From assembly GCA_902783705.1 (NCBI GenBank), contig CACZSA010000150.1, positions 1 through 5,076 on the forward strand: a DNA stretch of 5,076 bases, in the 5' to 3' direction. The DNA comes from an uncultured Ruminococcus sp. Lineage in GTDB: Bacteria > Bacillota > Clostridia > Oscillospirales > CAG-272. The translations under genes and the position numbers were made by a program. Below the pieces are notes generated by a model. It saw only the letters and a list, made by a program, of their open reading frames with translations. It had not been told where the DNA came from and searched no databases. Of the stretch, positions 1-5,048 are shown piece after piece (the first letter of the stretch is position 1; the number at the start of each line of letters is the position of its first letter).

Positions 1-251
1 TGTTTGGTTATTATATCACATCCGCTCCTCCGTTGCAAGACGGTGAGAATGAAATTTACATAAAATCTATATGAAAGACAATGAAGGCGGGATGAGAGCA
101 GCGTTTCCCGGTTCCGCTTTCGGTTTTTTCAATACCTCTCCGTCCCCGTTCGCGGCGCCTTTCATGGATATCCCGATAGTTTTAATAGCGATTTGTGTCG
201 TTATATAGGACAGTCTGCACAAAACAAAGCGGCCTTTTCGCGAAATCTCTA
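1..251. other. Intergenic region with no supported gene
   Basis: No convincing coding sequence is seen. The only open frame of note, on the minus strand from 273 to 67, would encode a low-complexity 68-residue peptide with no ribosome binding site ahead of it and its start inside the promoter of the next gene, so it is not called. The stretch is less GC-rich than the genes that follow, as expected of non-coding DNA. A short T-run after a weak GC stem near 110-130 is too poor to call a terminator. The end of the upstream gene lies outside the window. Confidence 0.6.
236..245. repeat. 10-bp perfect palindrome just upstream of the -35 box
   Basis: TTTCGCGAAA reads the same on both strands and ends 6 bases before the -35 hexamer. 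This position would suit an operator or activator site for the downstream carbohydrate-binding protein gene. A palindrome of this length can also occur by chance, so the role is a guess. Confidence 0.3.
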
Positions 252-280
252 TTGACAAAACCTTATCCTGCATGTATAAT
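252..280 (+). promoter_or_regulatory. Consensus SigA-type promoter of the surface-protein gene
   Basis: A perfect -35 hexamer TTGACA (252-257) and a perfect -10 hexamer TATAAT (275-280) are separated by the optimal 17 bases. Transcription should start near 286-288, giving a leader of roughly 38 bases before the ATG at 325. A match this complete predicts strong, housekeeping-sigma-driven expression unless it is repressed. Confidence 0.9.
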
Positions 281-282
281 TA

Positions 283-305
283 AGAATGATAATCCGCATG
301 ATTCT
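283..305. promoter_or_regulatory. Dyad symmetry over the predicted transcription start (candidate operator)
   Basis: AGAATGAT (283-290) and ATGATTCT (298-305) form an inverted repeat with one mismatched pair and a 7-base centre, lying directly downstream of the -10 box. A repressor bound here would block initiation. The left half also contains TGATAAT, loosely like part of a Fur-type site, but the right half does not complete that motif. The binding protein is unknown. Confidence 0.35.
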
Positions 306-324
306 GCAAAACAAGGGGGATACC

Positions 325-2157
325 ATGAAAAAAATCAGTCTGATCGTTCTGTGCGCGTGCATGGCGGTCTTGCTCGCGGTCGGCGCGTCCGCGCTCGGCG
401 AGGAGATGACCGTTGCATACGGAACGGCGAAAATCGACGGCGTCATCGACGACGTCTGGGCAGCCGCGGACCGCCAGCAGCTCGGCTACTGCAAGGCCGG
501 CGACCTGAAGGTCAACACTTCCACGCTTCCCGAGGACTGCACCGTGTACGCCTCGATGCTCTACGACGACACGGCGCTCTACTTCCTCTTCGAGATCACC
601 GACAACGAATTCGCGTTTGAATCCTCCGTCGGCGACTGGAAGAACGACTCCATCTATCTGTACGTCGATGAAATCGGCGACGGCGACCCGACGTGGACCG
701 ATCAGCAGGCCCAGATCGCCCTCATTCCCGAGGACGGCTGGGAAATGATCCCCCGCAAAGGCGCGACCCCGGCGGACTACGAGCTCGCCTATGACTTCCC
801 GACGGCGACCACCTGCGTCATGGAGTTCAAGTACGTCCCGCGCGTCCTCGCGCTGAAAGAGGGCACGGAATTCACCGTGGACTTCCAGTACAACGACTCC
901 GTTCCCGGCGCGATCCGCGAGTACTGCCTCGGCTGGTCCGATGAAACCGACGACGCCTCCAACAACTCGATCTGCTGGGGCTTCGCCACCCTCGGCGCGG
1001 GCGGAAACGGTGCGGCGGCTTCTGCTCCCGCGTCCTCCGAGCCCGGGAACTGGGTAAACACGAACTTCACCGCCTCCTTCGATGATCCCGACTGGCACGA
1101 CTCCGCGGACGACATCGAATTCGAGGACAGCTATGTCGCCGACGAGACGAACTGTCTCATGAACGACGGCTCCTACTATGTCTTCCTGAAGAACTTCGGC
1201 AAGGGCGACTACTCCGTCGAGTTCGAGACGACGGAAGACGGTCTCTACGAGATCGCGATCTGCCTGATGGCATGGCAGAAGTCCGTCCCGCGCGCGACCA
1301 ACGTGAAGGTCGACGACTCCGACTGGGTCCGCCTCGAGTTTGACTACATCGACGAGGACAAAGAGCTCGAGCAGTTCATCACCGGGCTGACCGTCAACCT
1401 CACGAAGGGCACCCACAAGCTGACGCTCGGCCTGCCCGAAGGCCACGACGACACCACCCTCAAGACCCTGTACTTCGACTACTTCTTCTTCCGCCGTCTC
1501 GCGGATATGGGCGGTGAAGCTCCCGCACCGACGGAGCTGCTGAACAAATCCTGGGACAACATCTTCATCGACGGGGAGATGATGGTCAACGGCGGCGCGG
1601 ACGGCTGGCTCGCCGAAAACCCGGTTGAGGGCGACATCTTCCAGCTCACCGTGCGCGGCTGGTCCTACCTCTCCACGCCGATCACCGGATTTGCGTACAA
1701 GCTCGACGGCGATTCTGCGGTGAAGTCCGCGGACTACATTGTCGACCGTCCGGACGTCAAGGCGGCAATCAGCGAAGAGGCGGAAGGCTTTGAGATCGCG
1801 GTCGACGTTGACGGACTCGCGGCGGGCGATCACCTGCTGAAATTCTACGCCATCGACGCGAACGGCTCCCTCGTCGACACGACGTTCGATCTGCCGTTCA
1901 CCATCGTCCGTGCGGAGGCTCCGGCGGAAGAACCCGCGCCCGAACCCGAAGCGCCCGCCGATGAACCTACACCAGCTGCGGAAGAACCCGCTGAAGCACC
2001 CGCGGCAGACGAGCCCGCCCCCGATGCTCCCGCTGCGGAACCCACGACGCCCGCGCCTGCTCCGGAAGCGAAATCCGGCTGCGGATCCTTCCTCGGCGGC
2101 GGCCTGATCGTCCTCGTGACGCTCCTCGGCTCCGCATGGATTGCGAAGAGGAGATAA
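325..2157 (+). CDS. Secreted modular carbohydrate-binding protein (CBM9-like plus jelly-roll domains) with C-terminal membrane anchor
   Basis: Start chosen at ATG 325 because AGGGGG (314-319) precedes it and translation opens with a signal peptide; an in-frame ATG at 286 lies at the predicted transcription start and would add 13 residues before the Lys pair. The 610-residue product has: signal peptide 1-23 (KK, hydrophobic core, ASA cleavage site); a CBM9-like domain about 28-223, with KIDGVIDDVWAAAD (36-49), YDDTALYFLFEITDNE (80-95) and NDSIYLYVDE (107-116) typical of that fold; a short Gly/Ala/Ser linker; a CBM6/35-like jelly-roll about 245-392 ending in LYFDYFFF; a third beta-rich domain about 408-528; a Pro/Ala/Glu linker 529-583; and SGCGS (584-588), a hydrophobic segment and terminal KRR. 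No glycosidase or other catalytic domain is recognised. Likely role: binding polysaccharide or glycan at the cell surface. Domain assignments are from pattern recognition; the ligand is unknown. It appears monocistronic, between its own promoter and terminator. Confidence 0.85.
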   Translation: MKKISLIVLCACMAVLLAVGASALGEEMTVAYGTAKIDGVIDDVWAAADRQQLGYCKAGDLKVNTSTLPEDCTVYASMLYDDTALYFLFEITDNEFAFESSVGDWKNDSIYLYVDEIGDGDPTWTDQQAQIALIPEDGWEMIPRKGATPADYELAYDFPTATTCVMEFKYVPRVLALKEGTEFTVDFQYNDSVPGAIREYCLGWSDETDDASNNSICWGFATLGAGGNGAAASAPASSEPGNWVNTNFTASFDDPDWHDSADDIEFEDSYVADETNCLMNDGSYYVFLKNFGKGDYSVEFETTEDGLYEIAICLMAWQKSVPRATNVKVDDSDWVRLEFDYIDEDKELEQFITGLTVNLTKGTHKLTLGLPEGHDDTTLKTLYFDYFFFRRLADMGGEAPAPTELLNKSWDNIFIDGEMMVNGGADGWLAENPVEGDIFQLTVRGWSYLSTPITGFAYKLDGDSAVKSADYIVDRPDVKAAISEEAEGFEIAVDVDGLAAGDHLLKFYAIDANGSLVDTTFDLPFTIVRAEAPAEEPAPEPEAPADEPTPAAEEPAEAPAADEPAPDAPAAEPTTPAPAPEAKSGCGSFLGGGLIVLVTLLGSAWIAKRR

Positions 2158-2172
2158 GGGAATCCGACAATC

Positions 2173-2204
2173 AGAGAGGGGATCTCCGGGTCCCTTCTCT
2201 TTTT
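2173..2204 (+). terminator. Rho-independent terminator of the surface-protein gene
   Basis: AGAGAGGGGA (2173-2182) pairs with TCCCTTCTCT (2191-2200), ten pairs including one G-U, around an 8-base loop. The stem runs into five consecutive T (2200-2204). It lies 15 bases past the stop codon at 2157, so it should end that transcript before the next promoter. Confidence 0.85.
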
Positions 2205-2248
2205 GCGCATTCCGCGGATTTTTATGCGTTTGATCCGATAAAATGCGC

Positions 2249-2277
2249 TTGACAAACCGCGGCGCGCGTGCTATAAT
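2249..2277 (+). promoter_or_regulatory. Consensus SigA-type promoter of the T-box operon
   Basis: TTGACA (2249-2254) and TATAAT (2272-2277) are both perfect, with a 17-base spacer. Transcription is expected near 2284, immediately ahead of the base of T-box Stem I. A strong constitutive promoter is the usual arrangement for a gene controlled afterwards by premature termination. Confidence 0.92.
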
Positions 2278-2370
2278 AGGCTTCAAACGCTACGACGGGA
2301 AACGAGTAGGCCGGGGGATCCCCAGAAGAGACACGGCGGGTGGTGCGAGCCGCGGAGGATTCCGGCTGAA

Positions 2371-2373
2371 TAC
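2371..2373 (+). promoter_or_regulatory. T-box specifier codon UAC (Tyr)
   Basis: In known T-boxes the specifier follows the GAA strand of the loop-E element on the 3' side of Stem I and is followed by a purine. Here GAA (2368-2370), then TAC, then A, with paired helices on both sides of the loop, satisfies each condition. A one-base shift would give ATA (Ile) but would break the loop-E register, so it is disfavoured. Confidence 0.82.
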
Positions 2374-2515
2374 ATTCCCAGAGCGGCGCACCGAAGGAGG
2401 CGTTCCTCTGCGTAGGCTGCGACGGCGGCGTCCGTTACGCGCAGGGGCATTTCTGCCCGCCGAGGCCGTTTTCCGTGAGGAGGCGGCAAATTGAGGTGGT
2501 ACCGCGGATCATTCC

Positions 2516-2552
2516 GTCCTCTGCTGATTTTCAGCCGGGGACTTTTCTTTTT
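2516..2552 (+). terminator. T-box attenuator terminator hairpin
   Basis: GTCCTC (2516-2521) pairs with GGGGAC (2537-2542) with one U-G, then one mismatch, then GCTGA (2523-2527) pairs with TCAGC (2531-2535) around a TTT loop. A T-rich tail follows (2543-2552, with a single C). Its 5' arm shares 2516-2521 with the antiterminator, so the two folds exclude each other. It ends 34 bases before the ligase start codon. Confidence 0.88.
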
Positions 2553-2571
2553 CCCCGACGACAGACAACCG

Positions 2572-2577
2572 AAAGGA
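2572..2577 (+). promoter_or_regulatory. Ribosome binding site fixing the ligase start
   Basis: AAAGGA ends 9 bases before ATG 2587. It decides between this start and an upstream in-frame TTG at 2491, which lies inside the T-box sequence and cannot be the real start. Confidence 0.8.
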
Positions 2578-2586
2578 AACGATACA

Positions 2587-4221
2587 ATGGTCATTACCGA
2601 TCTGCTCGAACGAAACGCGAAGCTCTACCCGGACGATGTCGCCCTCGTGGAACTCAACCCCGCCAATCAGCCCGATCCGAACCTGACCTGGCGCGAATTC
2701 TCCCTGATCGAGGCCGCGCCGGGCGGACGCTACCGCCGGGAAATGACGTGGCGCGAATTCGACGTCAAGGCCAACCGCTTCGCCAATCTGCTCCTGACCC
2801 GGGGCGTGAAGAAGGGCGACAAGGTGGCGATCCTTCTGATGAACTGCCTCGAATGGCTGCCCGTGTATTTCGGCATCCTGAAAACAGGCGCCCTGGCGGT
2901 CCCGATGAACTACCGCTATTCCGCCGAGGAGATCCGGTACTGCGCCGAGCTCGCGGACGTCTCCGTGCTCATCTTCGGTCCGGAATTCACCGAGCGTGTC
3001 TCGTCGATCTTCCTCGATCTGCCCCTGCTCAAGAATCTCTTCTTCGTCGGGGATGCCGTCCCGGAATTTGCGGACAGCTATGACCGGCTCGTGACCTACT
3101 GCTCCTCCACCGCGCCCGCCGTGGCCTGCGACGAGGACGACGACGCCGCGATCTACTTCTCCTCCGGCACGACGGGATTTCCGAAGGCGATCCTGCACAA
3201 GCACCTCTCCCTCATCCACTCCTGCCGGGTCGAGCAGGCGCACCACGGACAGACGCGGGACGACGTGTTCCTCTGCATCCCGCCGCTCTACCACACGGGC
3301 GCGAAGATGCACTGGTTCGGCTCGCTGATCTCCGGCAGCCGGGCGGTCATCCTGCGCGGCGTGTCCCCCGAGGGCATCATCCGCGCGGTATCGCAGGAGC
3401 GGGCGACCATCGTCTGGCTCCTCGTGCCGTGGGCGCAGGATATCCTCGACGCCGTCGACCGCGGGGATATCAACCTCGACGACTACCGCCTCGATCAGTG
3501 GCGGCTCATGCACATCGGCGCGCAGCCCGTCCCCCCGTCCCTCATCAAGCGCTGGAAGAAGGTCTTCCCGCATCACCAGTACGACACGAACTACGGACTC
3601 TCCGAATCGATCGGTCCCGGCTGCGTCCATCTCGGCGTCGAGAACATCGACAAGGTCGGCGCGATCGGCATCCCCGGCTACGGCTGGGAGGCGAAGATCG
3701 TCAAGCCCGACGGGACCCCGGTCGAGGGCGAGGAGGTCGGCGAGCTGATCGTCAAGGGCCCCGGCGTCATGACCTGCTATTATAAGAATGAAGAGGCGAC
3801 GCGCGAGACGCTCCGGGACGGCTGGCTCTATACCGGAGACATGGCGAAATACGACGCGGACGGCTTCATCTACCTCGTCGACCGGAAGAAGGACGTCATC
3901 ATCACGGGCGGCGAGAACCTCTACCCCGTGCAGATCGAGGACTTCCTGCGCAAGCACGAGAAGATCAAGGACGTAGCGGTCATCGGCCTGCCGGACGAGC
4001 GTCTCGGCGAGATCGCGGCGGCGATCATCGAGATCAAGGAGGGCATGGAGGCGACTGAGGACGAGATCAACGCGTTCTGCACCGAGCTCCCGCGCTACAA
4101 GCGGCCCCGGAAGATCATCTTCGCCCATGTTCCGCGCAATCCCACCGGAAAGATCGAGAAGCCGAAGCTCCGCGAGATCTACTGCGGCGGACGGCTCGTC
4201 GAAGAACAGACGACGCGGTGA
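2587..4221 (+). CDS. AMP-forming acyl/aryl-CoA ligase (ANL superfamily), under Tyr T-box control
   Basis: The 544-residue protein is a full-length class I adenylate-forming enzyme, which activates a carboxylic acid with ATP and normally transfers it to CoA. Visible core motifs: P-loop SSGTTGFPKA (192-201); A4 PPLYHTG (232-238); A5 YGLSE (336-340); A7 YTGD (415-418); hinge DRKKD (432-436); A8 GGENLYP (441-447); and A10 NPTGK (518-522) with the catalytic lysine K522. The set is intact, so the enzyme should be active. GGENLYP and overall length fit medium/long-chain or aryl acid:CoA ligases rather than NRPS domains; no carrier or condensation domain is attached, and no transmembrane segment is seen. 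The N-terminal region carries a near-repeat, LTWREF (33-38) and MTWREF (53-58). It is the first gene after a tyrosine T-box, which points to an aromatic acid linked to tyrosine metabolism, but the sequence does not prove the substrate. It is likely cotranscribed with the kinase 6 bases downstream. Confidence 0.93.
   Translation: MVITDLLERNAKLYPDDVALVELNPANQPDPNLTWREFSLIEAAPGGRYRREMTWREFDVKANRFANLLLTRGVKKGDKVAILLMNCLEWLPVYFGILKTGALAVPMNYRYSAEEIRYCAELADVSVLIFGPEFTERVSSIFLDLPLLKNLFFVGDAVPEFADSYDRLVTYCSSTAPAVACDEDDDAAIYFSSGTTGFPKAILHKHLSLIHSCRVEQAHHGQTRDDVFLCIPPLYHTGAKMHWFGSLISGSRAVILRGVSPEGIIRAVSQERATIVWLLVPWAQDILDAVDRGDINLDDYRLDQWRLMHIGAQPVPPSLIKRWKKVFPHHQYDTNYGLSESIGPGCVHLGVENIDKVGAIGIPGYGWEAKIVKPDGTPVEGEEVGELIVKGPGVMTCYYKNEEATRETLRDGWLYTGDMAKYDADGFIYLVDRKKDVIITGGENLYPVQIEDFLRKHEKIKDVAVIGLPDERLGEIAAAIIEIKEGMEATEDEINAFCTELPRYKRPRKIIFAHVPRNPTGKIEKPKLREIYCGGRLVEEQTTR
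2684..2760 (+). repeat. Two 17-base near-identical copies inside the ligase gene
   Basis: Bases 2684-2700 and 2744-2760 (TGACNTGGCGCGAATTC) differ at one position and are offset by exactly 60 bases, or 20 codons, keeping frame. They encode LTWREF and MTWREF. The first copy introduces a 20-residue segment not present in most ANL enzymes, where a single T-W/Y-x-E motif starts the N-terminal domain. It may be a small in-frame duplication, now diverged between the copies, or a conserved feature of this subfamily. Confidence 0.7.
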
Positions 4222-4227
4222 GGCGGC

Positions 4228-4812
4228 ATGACGACGATCCGGTATGCCCGTGAGCGGGACCTCGCTCCCCTCTTCGCGCTCTGTGAAGCGGCGTCGGCAC
4301 AGCGGCCCCTCGTGATCGCGCTCGACGGCTTTTGCGCGTCCGGGAAATCGACTCTTGCCGCGCTCCTCTCCGAGCGGTTCGGTGCGCGCGTGATCCACAC
4401 GGACGACTTCTACCTCCCCGCCGCGATGCGCACGGACGAACGGTACGCCGAGCCCGGCGGGACGATCCACTACGAACGGCTCCGGGACGAGGTGATCTCC
4501 CATCTCCGCGATCCCTCGCTCACCTGCGGGATCTTCTCCCATGCCGTCATGGACGTAGCGGAGCGGATCTCCCTGCCCTTCGCGCCTGTCACGGTGATCG
4601 AAGGAGCATACGCCTCGCATCCCGCGCTCGGGGAGTACATGGGCGTCCGGTGCTTCATGGAGACCTCCCCGGACGAGCAGCGGCGGCGGATCCTCGCGCG
4701 CAACGGCCCGGAGCGGCTCCGGATGTTCGAGGAGCGCTGGATCCCGTATGAAATCCGGTACGAGTCGGCGTTCGGCATCCGGGAAAAGGCGGATTTTCAC
4801 ATTCTTACATAG
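4228..4812 (+). CDS. Uridine-kinase-like P-loop kinase
   Basis: The 194-residue protein belongs to the uridine kinase/phosphoribulokinase-like P-loop group, which transfers phosphate from a nucleoside triphosphate to a small molecule. Visible features: Walker A GFCASGKST (34-42, K40); HTDDFYLP (57-64), the DDFY element of uridine kinases; AEPGGTIHYERL (74-85); EGAYASHP (125-132), the Walker B-like strand end; and an Arg-rich lid plus C-terminal stretch RRILARNG (153-160) and EERWIPYEIRY (168-178). This pattern matches small clostridial proteins usually annotated only as uridine kinase or hypothetical, and the true substrate is not known. The first 22 residues look like a generic beta-alpha start rather than a domain. 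The start follows the ligase stop by 6 bases, with GAGG (4220-4223) overlapping that stop, so translation is probably coupled and the gene falls under the same T-box. A strong terminator follows. The link of a kinase to the ligase is unexplained. Confidence 0.85.
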   Translation: MTTIRYARERDLAPLFALCEAASAQRPLVIALDGFCASGKSTLAALLSERFGARVIHTDDFYLPAAMRTDERYAEPGGTIHYERLRDEVISHLRDPSLTCGIFSHAVMDVAERISLPFAPVTVIEGAYASHPALGEYMGVRCFMETSPDEQRRRILARNGPERLRMFEERWIPYEIRYESAFGIREKADFHILT

Positions 4813-4826
4813 GAATACAAGCATTC

Positions 4827-4876
4827 AGGGGCTGTCGCATTAACTTCAGTAATGGAGAAAATGCGACAGCCCTTTT
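4827..4876 (+). terminator. Strong hairpin terminator ending the T-box operon
   Basis: GGGCTGTCGCATT (4829-4841) pairs perfectly with AATGCGACAGCCC (4860-4872) over 13 bases, extendable by a G-U and an A-T pair, and four T follow (4873-4876). It begins 14 bases after the kinase stop. The 18-base loop is long for a simple terminator, and the arms resemble the terminal inverted repeats of some insertion sequences, so it could also be a small mobile hairpin that serves as the terminator. Confidence 0.75.
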
Positions 4877-4896
4877 ATAATTCAGTTCATTCCGTC

Positions 4897-4930
4897 CTTC
4901 TTTTTCTCCTTTATCGAGGAGAAAAAGAAG
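4897..4930. repeat. Perfect 14-bp inverted repeat
   Basis: CTTCTTTTTCTCCT (4897-4910) is the exact reverse complement of AGGAGAAAAAGAAG (4917-4930), with a 6-base loop TTATCG. The arms are pure pyrimidine and pure purine. Neither strand has a T-run just beyond the stem, so it is not a classical terminator, although it could help stop convergent transcripts or protect the 3' end of the operon mRNA. Confidence 0.8.
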
Positions 4931-4980
4931 CAAAAAGAGGAACTCTTTTGGAAGTCTCGGGGGTTCCGACCTCTGCCCGG

Positions 4981-4997
4981 TTTCATCTGTGATGAAA
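4981..4997. repeat. Perfect 7-bp hairpin with 3-base loop
   Basis: TTTCATC (4981-4987) pairs with GATGAAA (4991-4997) around TGT. It is one element of the hairpin series at the right edge; no function is assigned. Confidence 0.6.
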
Positions 4998-5008
4998 CCA
5001 AGTCGGCA

Positions 5009-5025
5009 TTAGGGCGCTGCCCTAA
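5009..5025. repeat. Perfect 7-bp hairpin with 3-base loop
   Basis: TTAGGGC (5009-5015) pairs with GCCCTAA (5019-5025) around GCT. It has the same geometry (7-3-7) as the hairpins at 4933-4949 and 4981-4997, which suggests a structured element rather than chance. Confidence 0.6.
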
Positions 5026-5030
5026 GAACA

Positions 5031-5048
5031 GGGGAGCTGCGCATCCCC
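5031..5048. repeat. Perfect 5-bp GC-rich hairpin
   Basis: GGGGA (5031-5035) pairs with TCCCC (5044-5048) around an 8-base loop. It is short and weak as evidence alone and is listed because it continues the series directly upstream. Confidence 0.4.

Larger units (their letters stand above)
2284..2552 (+). promoter_or_regulatory. T-box riboswitch, tyrosine (UAC) specifier, transcription-terminating type
   Basis: This leader senses uncharged tRNA and allows readthrough when the cognate amino acid is scarce. Stem I can be traced: CGCT (2288-2291) with AGCG (2382-2385); GGGAA (2297-2301) with TTCCC (2375-2379); the specifier loop with AGTA (2305-2308) opposite GAA (2368-2370); GGCCGG (2309-2314) with CCGGCT (2362-2367); and a distal hairpin CGGC (2334-2337) with GCCG (2349-2352) carrying the familiar GGTGG...GAGCC pattern. 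The triplet after GAA is TAC (2371-2373), a tyrosine codon. A Stem III-like helix is GCGTA (2410-2414) with TACGC (2436-2440). The T-box GAGGTGGTACCGCG (2493-2506) is close to the AGGGTGGNACCGCG consensus. Its UGGU bulge (2497-2500) fits a tRNA ending in ACCA, consistent with the A73 of bacterial tRNA-Tyr. In the antiterminator GAGG (2493-2496) pairs with CCTC (2518-2521) and CGGA (2505-2508) with TCCG (2513-2516), which overlaps the terminator arm. The T-box call is very secure; the Tyr reading is strong. Confidence 0.95.

Noticed and set aside
67..273. Small minus-strand ORF of 68 residues near the left edge
   Set aside because: No ribosome binding site, start inside a consensus promoter, no recognisable motif.
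281..305. Fur box over the transcription start
   Set aside because: Only the TGATAAT half matches; the other half does not complete the 19-base Fur consensus, so only a generic dyad is reported.
343..363. Possible lipoprotein lipobox (LCAC) in the signal peptide
   Set aside because: The cysteine at residue 12 is too early in the hydrophobic core and the -2 position is Cys; the ASA site at residues 21-23 is a better signal peptidase I cleavage site.
280..2286. Minus-strand open frame of 668 residues opposite the surface-protein gene
   Set aside because: It is a mirror of a GC-rich coding sequence, starts inside the next promoter, has no ribosome binding site, and its translation is Arg/Val/Gly-rich without recognisable domains. 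The plus-strand protein has clear domains.
2491..2586. N-terminal extension of the ligase from TTG 2491
   Set aside because: These bases are the T-box and terminator; a proper ribosome site precedes ATG 2587, and the extension has no resemblance to ligase N-termini.
4228..4293. GNAT acetyltransferase-like N-terminus fused to the kinase
   Set aside because: The first 22 residues resemble a GNAT opening strand and helix, but there is no room for the rest of that domain and the kinase family normally begins with a short helix here.
2509..4824. Minus-strand open frame of 771 residues opposite the ligase and kinase genes
   Set aside because: It runs antisense to two genes with intact family motifs, ends within the T-box terminator, and its translation is a repetitive Asp/Arg/Val-rich string typical of antisense frames in GC-rich DNA.
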